DNA of 64,000 nucleotides from Bryoerythrophyllum caledonicum (lineage: Eukaryota; Streptophyta; Bryopsida; Pottiales; Pottiaceae), in assembly GCA_963971425.1 (NCBI GenBank), contig OZ020522.1:5492168-5556167 (forward strand), read 5' to 3'. The stretch's first letter is position 1. Each line of letters opens with the position of its first letter. Positions 21,755 to 32,700 of the stretch are shown one piece after another. A model generated the notes under the pieces. That model worked only from the letters and a program-made list of their open reading frames with translations. It had not been told where the DNA came from and did not search any database. The position numbers and the translations under genes are program-made.

Positions 21755-21949
21755 GGTTTTTTCTACAATGATGATAGGGTAAGGCATGCGCGGGAGGGTG
21801 TTCCCGGCAATTACCGATATGTTGAGTGTACGTCCATTGGCATCGAAGACGTGGGAGACCGTCCAGTGCAGGATCATGAACTGTCCGCTATGGTGGGTAG
21901 CGCCATTGGACACGTGGAGGGAGTCGTTCCGCCAGAAGATGAGCTTTGA
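21755..21949 (+). pseudogene. 3' end of the accessory gene beyond the LTR insertion
   Basis: Directly after the right target duplication the accessory-gene frame resumes in phase. It stays open for 64 codons (starting GFFYNDD, ending VVPPEDEL) and stops with TGA. The composition is acidic, like the tail left of the insertion. This confirms that 8.3-12.06 kb and this piece were one gene before the LTR element arrived. Confidence 0.75.
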
Positions 21950-22499
21950 GCCCTGGAGCTATATACTATAGTAGAGCATGCACGCAATTTAGGTGGCAAG
22001 TATGTTAGTATAATGTAGTTTGAGATGTGTCTATCGTTCGGTTGGTGGTATATATTTATATATTGGGTGGTCCATATGATATGTTTGATTTTAGAATTCC
22101 TCAGCAATAGTGTGGAATTGCTTGATTATGTATGTTTTTGCATTATAAAATACAGTGAGGTACTTTACACTATCTTAGGAAATTGCATATATATTTTTGT
22201 ATCTCTTACACATTGTATTTGTAGTGCAGTACTCTAAAATCCTATAATAACTCATAACACATTTATAATCTCTTTGGGCACATGATTATAATTTTGTAGC
22301 AGGATTTTCAAACTAGATCAGAAATCATATATTTTTTTTAAAAAGGTAGCAAATGTAAAAAATATATTATTGATACGAACATGAAGATGCCAATGTATGA
22401 CACGACAAATACCAAATTTTTTTGACAAAAAACATACTAAACTTTTGCGACATTTTGATTTTTAAAAAAGTTATGAGCAAATAACTTGCGGCTTTCTAC
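21950..22499. other. Right subterminal region of the large transposon
   Basis: AT-rich, no gene recognised. It lies between the accessory-gene stop and the right terminal motif, mirroring the layout at the left end. Confidence 0.4.
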
Positions 22500-22551
22500 C
22501 AGCAACCAGTGCACTTGGCTAAGTGCATAATTGCTTAATTGCGTGTTTTTA
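22500..22551 (-). repeat. Proposed right terminal motif of the large transposon
   Basis: The inverted copy of the left terminal motif: read on the minus strand it begins AACACGCAATTAAGC at 22547 and runs through TGCACTTAGCC into a GTGCACT hairpin. TTTA follows outside at 22548-22551, matching TTTA at 349-352. Confidence 0.55.
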
Positions 22552-23137
22552 GTGAAAGGGGGTATAAAACAATGCAAATGACTACAAATGAAGTGAGAAA
22601 TTATTTGCTAAATATGAATTTACAAATTTAGAAATCCATACGATTGAAATGTGGAATTTAATTTTTTACTTATTTTAGAATTTTTTTTCTTAAACGGGTT
22701 AAATCTCTAATTTTAATGAGTTTATTGAATTATTCAAATATTATAGGTAAGGGCAGGGCTTCAAAATGGGGATCCTTCAAGAAATGAAGGGCCACGTCAT
22801 TCACCCACTCCCCTATGCGGGACCCGCGCAGCTCCTCAGGGGTGGCCCGCCACTGTAAGGCAGCATTTTTATTTTTTATTTTTCCCCACACATGCCATCT
22901 CTTTCAGTACCCACAGCCCCTGTTATGCACCACTTTTTGCTATTTTTAAAAAAATTCTATTTATCCCTTTTCTTGGAATTTGTGGGGTCTTCCTTTCCAC
23001 TATTCCTCCCCTTGATTTGGGCTGCCCCACCCTTTCTCCACCCTTTGTGCCCCTACTTACTGCCCCTCTTTCACACTTGTGTTTCATTGGTTCCCAGGGG
23101 TGCTCAGGCTACCTATCCTCTCCATTTTTGACAACAG
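22552..23137. other. Intergenic, nothing recognised
   Basis: AT-rich up to about 22750, then a more GC-rich pyrimidine-heavy part. Short open frames show no recognisable protein features. Confidence 0.4.
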
Positions 23138-24925
23138 GTGGTACTAACTTTCAAACCGTAAATCCAAATTTTTTTTTAAAAATACCTCCACGAAGCTCTT
23201 ATCGGGGCCGATCTACATTAAAAGTAATTATAAAAAAGGATTCTTTTTCGAATTTTAGGAACCTGCCCAAAATGTGAAATCCCCCCGAAGGAGACTTTGG
23301 TTACTTAGGGGTTAAAACGCCACGTTGTCGACCTCGCTGCGCGCGGAGGACGCCATCGCCTAGTCCTAGTGGTCATGGCGATGGCGTCACCAACATCAAT
23401 CTCATCCGAGTCCCCATTGTCACTATCTCACCTCCACTTCAACAATAATAATTAATCACCACAAGAACATTCTATGAATCTTCAAATTCTGCACACGTTT
23501 TGAGTCAGAATTTTGTGCAAATAATTGATATGTCAACCGATGATCTAGTTCATATAACCATCTTCACAAAGTCTCAAAATTACGAGTCTTCCCATCCTCA
23601 CACGTCTACTGTACTCCTACACTGATTCAACATGAGTAACAATCACCACAAAACACAGTGCCTGCGAGTACGTATGTACCATGGATCTGCGGACTGCACA
23701 CGGCGTTGTGAAAACATCGATCAAATTGTTCAAGTATATAATAATGAGTAATTGATGCACTGCAGTATCGTTTGACCTGTCGTGGATATGTGGCGTTTCC
23801 CGCAAGTCTGACATCGGGTGACGTCGTCTGATCCACAAAAAGTCCAAATCAAGCACGCGAAATTATCCGCATGGACATCGTGTGACGTCATCTGATAAAA
23901 TACAAAGTGACAATGTCAACGCAGTATGGAACTTCATAAACTAATCAAAAGCACAAAAATTGATTTCAGAAATTATTATTCAGAAACATATATCAGTTTT
24001 TTAACACGGTGAACATACGATGTCAAACTTCCATTCCCACCGCCGCACTCTCACCTCTTTCACCTCTCTCACCTCTCTCCGCACGACGTCGTGGTCTGTT
24101 GCATCTACAACTACAGCTGTGATTTCCGACTTGAAAGGTAGCAGTCAGCAAGTAAAATCTGAATTGTTCCTGTTTACACTGATTTGTTTCTAATGTTATC
24201 CATTTTGACATCCTCGTAAAAAGTACTCTTGATGTGGCCAGTGCTAACTCTTTCGTGTTTGTGGTCTATGTATGTAGGCTGAGTTTAGTGGACATATGGC
24301 GACAGCAAGTGCGCACGTCCAGTCCAGGAGGGAGTTGGGACACTATGGCGCAGAGATGGAAGTCATATTGGAGTGGTAGGCCCAGTTCAAGCCTTTTGCA
24401 CGATGAGAATGAGCCTCTTGTTTGTGCATGCATCAATGCTCATAGTCTTATCGTGCATTTTACATTTCGTAGCCCCAATTACACAATTGCAAGTTCCAGT
24501 CAGGCTGTTGCGGAAATGCAACTCACTGACCTTCAAACGTCAGCCGGTGAACCATATATATAGGCGCGTATCCTACTCTATAGAATACAAAAATTGCGTT
24601 AAAGTTTTGCAAGACTTACACCTTTGGATTGAAGATTCTTCAACAAACATCTTTCACTTGGAGGTCAATTCAATATCTCAACCTCATCATGTTCAAATAC
24701 CACACCATACATGTAGAATATTGTGGCTATCATGATGTGTAAGGGTTAACCCATAAAGGACCAAGTGTCCCTTGGGAGGACGATTTTGATTTGAGCAGGT
24801 TCTTAAAACTCAAAAAAAGAATTCTTTTTTTGAGATTTTAACACTAGATTGTCCCTAACAAGATCTTTGGAGAGGTTCTTTTTTCTTTTTTCTTTTTGGA
24901 TTCATGGTTTGAAAGTTAGTACCAC
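23138..24925. mobile_element. Non-autonomous element with about 180-bp terminal inverted repeats
   Basis: The left end (23138-23316, starting GTGGTACTAACTTTCAAACC) and the right end (24745-24925, ending GGTTTGAAAGTTAGTACCAC) are inverted copies. They share a GGTTCTTAAAA/TTTTAGGAACCTGC block and inner ends of the form GGGGTTAA/TTAACCC. The interior (23317-24744) has no convincing gene. It holds a CGCCATCGCC/GGCGATGGCG hairpin near 23350-23390, a repeated GTGACGTC...TCTGAT phrase (23820, 23880) and a foldback-family copy. No target duplication was found. The long inverted ends suggest a Mutator-like or foldback element, or two solo copies of one repeat. Confidence 0.6.
24537..24745 (+). repeat. 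Foldback family S, half copy 1
   Basis: Starts ACGTCAGCCGGTGAACC and shares TTGGATTGAAGATTCTTCAAC and CATCTTTCACTTGGAGGTCA with copies at 30190-30345 and 40304-40706. It is one arm of the foldback seen complete at 40.3 kb. Confidence 0.75.
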
Positions 24926-25130
24926 TCAAAATTAGAAATGAGGACTCCAGCCAACTCCAAAATTTTGCTACAAGTTTCTATTGACATTGATATTTTTCAA
25001 ACACATAGAGAATATTACTTTCTGTGAAGATGTTAAAAAAATTCTTGTCTTTGGTGTGAAAACAATATATTGACCATGGATTCACAAACCATAGGCTTGA
25101 AGATTCTAACAAACACCATCTATTATACAG

Positions 25131-27183
25131 TTACCAGACTATGGGTTGGCCATCCCAAGCGAAGAACTTGCCGTTGTCTTTGGCGTCTACGCCATTGATG
25201 ATACCCAGCAGCTTCTCCACAGAATACTCTCTTGTGAAGAGCTTGCCCTGTGGCACATTGCGCTGGAAAGGTTTCGACAGGTCCGTGTCTACTGTGCCTG
25301 GATGCAGCAAGATGCTCACAATGGGGTCTCTCTTCCGTGCAAACTCCACCGACGCTGTCTTGGTCACTGCACGGCCAGCAAGAAAAGGTTAAGACTTCTA
25401 GTCTATAAAAGCAGTTGCCTGGCACTAGTTCTAGAATGTTATGGAAACAACGACACTTTGACTAAGAAGAAGGTTCGGATCTAAGGTAAGTAGATACAAC
25501 ACTTACGTTGGTTAAGTGCAGTTTTTGATGCCCGGTATGCATACCAACCTCCTGTTCCATTGTCGCCAATAGATCCCACTCTTGCACTTAAGTTGGCTAT
25601 GATTGCCGCAGGTCTACTCGTGCCCTTTCCTCCTCCCTTCTTCAGCAATGCTGCCATATGCTGGCCAACATAGATAAAATCACAGCAGCAAAAGTGCCAA
25701 GTGAGAATCAGGTGACAGTCCTTCACAACCATTTCACTCAAGGTTTTTGATTTTATACTAGAGTTATTTGTAACGTCACCATAAGTTAGAAGAAGATATC
25801 AACATCGTTTATGAGGAGAAAGATGGTAGTACCTTCATAACAAGAAGTGGCCCAACTGCGTTGATTTGATACACAAGCGTCATCGCGTCTAGGTTAACCT
25901 TACTCAACGCAGTCTCTGCAGTTGATACCATAAAGAAAAAGGGCTAAATATTCTTGAATGACCAATGCAGTTCTTCCTAAAGTCAATTAAACAACCCCCC
26001 TTTTTCAGCTATTATACTGTTCTTCCCTCACTCTAAACAACTATATGATGAACAGAAGAGCTTGGTCATCTTATCCTCTGATAGGAATAAAAGCCAAAGT
26101 AGTTTGCAAGAAGCGATTTCATTTATTCAAAGTGCGTTCTCTTCTTCAAACTTGAGGTGACTTTTAAAAATACTAACTAGATAAAGTGGAAGATGGATGG
26201 ACTTATCTCACCAGGGTGGATCTTGAGATTGCTAACATGAAGAATCCCAGCCGTGTTTATGAGCAGGTCAAGCCTTCCATGCTCCTGCGATATAAGCTTG
26301 GCCGCTTCCTACTGTCAGCACAAGATCCAAACATATTTGGTTATTAATTCATTACTTCCTCGCTTCATATCTGCAGTTCTCACATATCTCTCTTTCCAAT
26401 TCGTAAAATTATCACTCAACATGCTGTACAAAATTTACACAAAAGATCCTTTCCACATTAATATACTAGAACCTCCACATGAATATTGTATTTTCAGATA
26501 CAAATTTAAACCCTAACTAAAATGGCATACAAACTTTTTACTTCGATTGTGGTCTCCTTGGTCACGTCCAAAGGCAGCACTGTCAACCTCCCAGAGTGCT
26601 CATCCTTGAGCGACGACAAGTCCCCTGCGCTCTCAGGACTCCTACAAGTCGCAATGACGTGACCTTGTTCTTTCTGTAGCAGCTGCCGCACCTGATCAAC
26701 CAAAACTAACATCGTAAATGAGCCAGCTCTAGTGACAGTGCCAGCCATTGCAAGATGTGATACTCAACGACTGAAAGAAGTTGAACTCAATTCACGAAAA
26801 TACCACCAGCCAATTCCATTGAACAAAAGTAGTCTAATCAGTCACCCATTCTCTCACAACACCGGTCAAATGGAAGAATGTGCACACCAATAGGAAGAGA
26901 ATACTTTTTACAAAAAAATGTAAACTGAGGTTTTCAAAAACATCAAGAATCCCATACTAAAGTGGAAGCGTGTTGTGTAGAAAGAAAGGTGACTGACAAA
27001 CTCGAGACCGAGGCCGCGAGACGCGCCCTGCACCAGCGACACACCAGCATCTACACCACTTGCAGCACTTGCTCCCAGCGCCCTCGCAGAATGGAAATTC
27101 GCGAGACCCGAGTGCCTGGCGAGCTTGAACATGGCCATGGGAGTCCTCAGCAGCAGCGCCATGGCCACAGCTCCACCCACCAC
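25131..27183 (-). CDS. Short-chain dehydrogenase/reductase, six exons
   Basis: Classical SDR of about 305 residues encoded by six exons on the minus strand, approximately 27183-26998, 26691-26542, 26313-26215, 25919-25836, 25661-25506 and 25372-25131, with GT-AG junctions. The first 50 residues look like an organelle-targeting or membrane-proximal extension (AMALLLRTPMAMF, then Ala/Ser-rich). The NAD(P)-binding glycine motif QGASRGLGLEF ends exon 1. NTAG occurs in exon 3, INAVGP in exon 4, the catalytic YxxxK (YAYRASK) with an upstream Ser in exon 5, and HPGTVDTDLS in exon 6. The sequence resembles the CsgA/C-factor-like or sniffer-like SDR subgroup. The substrate cannot be told. I see no breaks. 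Confidence 0.88.
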
Positions 27184-27400
27184 AGCCCCTCGTCAGCAAC
27201 ACACAAGGAATTGATGCGCCTCACGACGTTACGGAGTCGAAGGGATGAGGCGATTCTGACGACGGAGCGCAGAAACTGTGAGAACGTCACGTGAGCTTCG
27301 TCACTGACGCAATCGAGATGAGCTCGCTCGTCGGCGTCCTCCGTCAGGTGCAGCGCGCGACACGTCGCGCGCGACGTCGCCCACCTTTACTTCACGTTGA
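27184..27400 (-). promoter_or_regulatory. GC-rich upstream region of the SDR gene
   Basis: A CpG-rich stretch upstream of the SDR start with repeated GCGCGACACGTCGCGCGCGACG phrases near 27353-27378 and ACGTCAC-type boxes near 27285-27305. It is probably the core promoter; the exact start site is unknown. Confidence 0.4.
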
Positions 27401-27564
27401 ATACCAAATGTACAAATGTGTACTTGATGTTATGCCTAATCTACAACTTTTTAGATTTTTGTAACGACCAGTTGCCCGTTTGAAGTGAGCCTTGAACACT
27501 ATTTCCATCACTGCCTAGAGATCAAAGGACTTTACTACCATATGTCTCTTCTAAGAAGATGTTC

Positions 27565-27692
27565 TAACCCTTTCTCGCCGGGCTCGCTATGGCCTGGCTA
27601 TCAATCTACGGCTTTAGAAGATAATACATTTTAGAGTCTATTACTCTCGTAGATGGTGGTCATGCCATAGCTAGCCCGATATTAAAGGGCTA
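27565..27692. mobile_element. Small MITE with TAACCCTTT-type inverted ends
   Basis: About 128 bp. The left end TAACCCTTTCTCGCCGGGCT and following CGCTATGGC pair with the inverted right end GCCATAGC...TAAAGGGCTA. The ends resemble those of the elements at 28.9, 47.3 and 60.6 kb. Confidence 0.6.
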
Positions 27693-28897
27693 ATAGGCAA
27701 CCAACTTTGTACTAAATCACAATGTTTGTGACCTATCTTATTATCATGAGAATATGCTTTGGATGAAGGATTTTGTGAGAGCATCCCCACAAAGACCAGG
27801 AATTATCTTTGGCGAGGCATGCAGTGGAGCCAAGGCTTGGGCTCGGCCCCACGGTCGAGGGGGATGTAAGGGTAGGCTTGCGGGACGTCATTCAAATATG
27901 GTTATGCAAAGGCAATTGAAAATTGTAACGGCCTGCCACCTCCACTCAATGATGGACACGTGGCATAGGATCGTTGCTTTTACTTACACAAGCATCCCTA
28001 CCTTGTGCTGTCTATTAACTTCTAGTCTACCATAGATTGTAGGAAAATTGACACCGTTGATCAGAGACGTCCTTTTACTGGGCGGCGTTTTCATACGAGG
28101 TGTTTACTCACGGTTGCGGGGCTTCTAGCTTCTAGTGCTAGGACTGATCCTCCGGCAACCATGCCTAGGGCCCTACATCCCCCCCACCCCACATTTCTTG
28201 GCCCAAAGTGACCGTAGCTATCGTAGGCACTGAAGATGCTTTGATTTCATGGATGGCATACAAGACCATCACTATTTTGTCGAGTATTTATATATTCTAA
28301 AATAAAATATTTGGCAAAACAAACATTTTTTTAAGATATGTTGTAACACTACGTCAAAAAATTAAATACTTTCAAAAATAATTGGTATTGTTTTTTGAAT
28401 TATTTTTGCCAAATTTAATCCTTGGGTACAATATGTCATGTATTTTAAGTTTTTTAAGATTCAAAACACAAAAAGTGAAATTCTTCTTAAAATCTTATTA
28501 AAGTTCTTAAAATTTACAATAAGAAGAAGCATGGTTTTGCATATTCAAGCATAGTACAAACTAACATATTCTACGTTTGTACATAGAATATGTTTTAAGG
28601 TCAAATAATTTCTTTTCTTTTAGAATATAATTTAAGAAGAAGAAAAATCCTAATGTTCAATGTTTGGAATATGAATGCAAAAGAAATTGAATTTACAAAG
28701 ACAATTAAAAATCTCAAATACAAGGCATCGATAGTATAGTTGGTCCCTTCTTCTGTTGGAAGAGCACAAACTTAGAAATGGGAGAACATCAAGAGAACTT
28801 ATGAATAGTGAAGTTTAGACATGGGAGAACTTTGTGTTGTACTAGATAATCACAAGATCAATGCTCCCTAACATAGCAGAACTTTGTATTGACTTAT
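27693..28897. other. Intergenic, nothing recognised
   Basis: A moderately GC-rich part up to about 28200, then strongly AT-rich DNA. No gene or repeat with a partner in the window was identified. Confidence 0.4.
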
Positions 28898-29160
28898 CTT
28901 AACCATTTAATGCCTAAGGCCTAGGAAATCTACTAACTAATAGATAAGGTAGAGCATCATCTACACAATGGATACATTGCAACCCCACTTCATAATATCA
29001 CTTTAGTTTGCAAATGCTTGCATGAATTGGAGACTAGAGAGATTCGTTGGGAAGATAATGAGTAGCTCAAAATCCGTGAGAGACAATGCCAATTGTGAAA
29101 AGTGTGATATGAACAAAAGCACCAAAATCGACCCTGCCAAGACCTCATAGGCGTTTAAAA
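28898..29160 (+). mobile_element. MITE family T, copy 1
   Basis: About 260 bp starting TTAACCATTTAATGCCTAAG and ending AGGCGTTTAAA. It shares ordered blocks with 60563-60840: GATAAGGTAGAGCATCATCTACACAATGG-like, TAGTTTGCAAATGC, ATTGGAGA and AAAAGCA. The ends are weak inverted repeats of the TTAACCCTT type. Confidence 0.65.
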
Positions 29161-29781
29161 AGAAAGTAGAAAACTAGTTTTAGCCACCTTCATACATCAG
29201 AACCCAATTTTGCAAATTCCTGTGAGTATGACTCTATTTATGATGAAGTAGCCAAAAAAAAAATGGTGGTGACTACGGAACAAGCGGTTTATTGCAATGT
29301 TTGCCGTCAAATTCCATCATCACCCACATTTGCCTACAATTATAAAAACTCTCCTCCGACAAAAGCCTCCAACACTCAGCTCCCTTTATAGAAGCATACA
29401 ATACAACAACAATTTCATTATACCAGGCAGCTTGGGTCAAAACAAATATTCTCTCTCTACAAACACTTGCTGTAACATGCATTACCCATTATAACAACCG
29501 CTTGAAATAGCAGCCTCAGCCTCTATAAATAGCAGGAAGAACAACAAGTTGTTGTAAAGGGAGCTGACTGTACTTGTTCCTCCCCTGTACAAAAATCTGT
29601 ACACCACACTAAAGAGATATCCACAAGTGGCTGGAAGTCTGGTGCTTGTCGGTAAGATTACAGAACGCATTTGTAACCTCTATCCAAGGCGTTGGCAACT
29701 GGGGTAGAAAACTTTGCCCAAACTCACGACCAAACTCCCGGTTGAGAATTCTCTCTGATACATGATCCATACATACCTCAG
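29161..29781. other. Downstream region of PPK1 with an inverted repeat
   Basis: An imperfect inverted repeat is centred near 29460: CAGCTCCCTTTA (about 29378) pairs with TAAAGGGAGCTG (about 29556), and AACAAGCGGTTT (about 29279) pairs with AACCGCTTG (about 29496). The remainder is probably the PPK1 3' untranslated region. Confidence 0.45.
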
Positions 29782-32700
29782 CTAGCTGCTGTCATATTGG
29801 CGCCTGATTTTGATGGCGCTCCCATCTTTCTTCCTCAGGTTCACCTTCTTGGCTTTCCGGCAGCGTTTGGCCACGATCTCTATGAGGCCGGAGTGCAGGC
29901 CCATGGTTTCGGCTGCTGTCACCAGCTTCGGAGACGCCGCTTGGGGGACGTGCTTCCGCGGCGGAGTCTTTATGGTGCCAATCCCCAGCAGCTGGTACCG
30001 CCCGTCGGCTCTCATCTCCCAGGCCGTTCTCCGGTCGCTCAAACACGCATCCAGCATTTCCTGGACATCACCACAAACAACCAAATTCCTGGTCTCAGTC
30101 CGAATTTTCCTCAGCCCTAGCATTTCCTGTCACCACAAAGATTTCTCCCTGTTCTGCGTGCATTTTTCCTTCTGAAACATTAACCCTTAATCGTCAGTCG
30201 GGAACCGTATATACATGCACCTTTGGTTGAAGATTCTTCAACTAACATCTTTCATTTGGAGGTCATTTCAATATCTGAACCTTATCATGATCAAATACGA
30301 CACCATACATGTGGAATATTGTGGCCACCAGTGGCACCTTTCAGACAGATAAACAACACACCTGAAGCTCCTTCTGAAGAGACTCATCTTCGACAGGAGT
30401 CACAACTTCGACGCGGCGGATGAGGTTGCGAGTCATCCAATCAGCAGAGCCCATGTAATACTCAGCATTGCCTCCTGCTCAGCAACAAACGGTTAGGCTA
30501 CACTTCCAGGAATCTAAAACTTTGCTTCATGACAACTTCAGGCAATATTAGCTCACCGTTTTCAAACCGGAAAATTCGATGATGCTCCAGGAACCTCCCT
30601 AGGATGCTGACGACACGTATGTTGTCGCTGAGAGCCCGACCCACACTTGAGGTAAGATGACAAGCTTCATGTACTTTTGCAGAATGAGGATCTATTTACA
30701 GTACCTGACGTTGGGAATTCCGGTGCGAATACGACACATGCCTCGAACGATGCAGTCAATTTGGACGCCTGCTTTTGAGGCTTCGTACAGCTTGGTCACC
30801 ATCACCTGTTCCCTTTCTGTGAGTCCAGATTCCTGACAACAAAACCATACCGTTCCATCTCCTATTTGCAAAAAACTAAGAGAGGAAAAAACATTTGGTT
30901 GGTGTACCTGATCATCAAGCCCGTTACATTTGACAATAATACTAGCAGGCTTTCCCGCTTGCGCATTAAGAATCTCCCTGCAATAAATCCATAAAACTCA
31001 GTACACTGAAAAGATAAGATAGTAAAGATGCTCGACAAGTTCTTACACTTGAGATACACAAGAACGGCCCATTGGATAGAAGAGTACCTCTCTATCAACC
31101 AAATGAACTCATTGCGCATTGTCCCTGGAGCAACTAACAACTTGCGATAGGCGACCTGCAAGATAACCGCCTTGGGTTGGATAAGAAACTGTAACCAAGC
31201 AGCAAGGTGAATTCAGAAGTAGAGCCAATAAATTATACGTTTCGTTTAATGGCACCTGTCTATGATAACCAGTCAAGTACTTGAAAAGATCTGCAACGTC
31301 CATCCCGAGGTCAGGATCGCAGCTGAGAAGGCCGAAGTCTGTGTAAACGGAAGCTGTGCGGGGATTGTAATTCCCAGTGCCTAAATGGACGTACGTTCGG
31401 AGTCCATCCTCCTCCTGTGATAGATCAGCAATCGGAAGTCAGATAGAACGAGAGACAAACAGAATTATTCACAGGAAGTGAAGAGCTGTGGTACTACCTT
31501 CCGTACTACCATGATGCATTTACAATGTGTCTTAAGCCCCACCAACCCATAAGCAACGTTGCACCCGGCATCCTGCATGACCCAGCAGTTAGCAAAGTCA
31601 TTAACAAGATATCAATGCGAGTCACGATGATCGATCTGAGCAACTTACTTCCAATTTTTGTGCAAATCCCATATTTCGAACTTCATCAAATCGAGCCTTC
31701 AACTCCACCAAAACAGCCACCTGAAACCAAGTGTATGCAACTGTTATATAAGGAGAACTCAAACATCCCTACACTATATATCGTATCTTACACTTGCACT
31801 AACCTGCTTTCCAGCTTCAGCCGCTTTCGCTAAAGCAGAGATGACTGGGCTATCGTTGTTGGTGCGATACAGAGTGGCCTTAATTGCTGCCACCTGACAT
31901 TCTCAAATTTCCAAAAAAATTGATTAGAGATTCAACACCAGATTGAAAACCAACCCCTTCTTCAGCTCACAAAAGCAACGAATGAATTGGTACCTTTGGG
32001 TCATTAGCTGCTGCTTCCACAAAGTGTTGGGTACTTCTCACAAAACTGTGGTAAGGATGGTGAAGAAGAATATCCCCTTTCTTTATGACTTCAAAAACAT
32101 CAGCCTGCAAACATGGTCTCAGAAAAAAGAATATAGATGATGAAACCAACAAAGGGTTGAACATATTTGATGTAGACCTACCCCTTGTAATCGAGGATGG
32201 GTCTTTGCAGTCCATGGCGTGTAAACAAGCGGCGAGTCCAACTCAAGCTTGACTGGTAATGAATCCAGCTCTGTTCACACAAACAAGTCAAGGTATCATT
32301 ATCAACAAGTTTCTGTCAAGACATTTGTAAAGTCACCCAAAGTTTCAATAAGATTATCCCCTCATTTGATTTGTAACACAATTCTTAAAAGCTACTAGAT
32401 CGATAAAAGACCTTGGTGTGGAATACTTATTAAGTGTGGAAGAGTTGGGTGGTGTCTAAACTCGAGTTATAGCTAGTTTTAGCCTCCTTTGAGAAGGAAG
32501 GAGAGATCACAAATCTTAGCCGCCTTTTTCCCTCTTTGAGCTGATCAAATATTAACTAAAAGCTATTTGGATAGTTAAAAATGAGAAAAGAGGTCAGAGT
32601 GTCTTTGCCTCACATAACATATAACTCTACCGCCTTGGTAAAAACCTACAGACTTGAAATAAACCAAAGCTAAGTATTACCAATCAATCTGGCATTACGG

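Larger units (their letters stand above)
353..22547. mobile_element. Large two-gene DNA transposon with DUF7869-type transposase, split by an LTR element
   Basis: I infer one element from four observations. First, the motif AACACGCAATTAAGC with a following TGCACTTGGC block occurs at 353 reading right and at 22547 reading left. Second, both copies are followed inward by a GTGCACTT-type hairpin. Third, TTTA lies immediately outside both ends (349-352 and 22548-22551), fitting a 4-bp target duplication. Fourth, the only two long non-LTR genes inside are divergent, with 3' ends facing the two termini. Without the inserted LTR element the length is about 12.5 kb. The superfamily is unknown to me. 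The TTTA match is low complexity, and family R also lies just outside the left end, so the true ends could lie further out. Confidence 0.55.
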
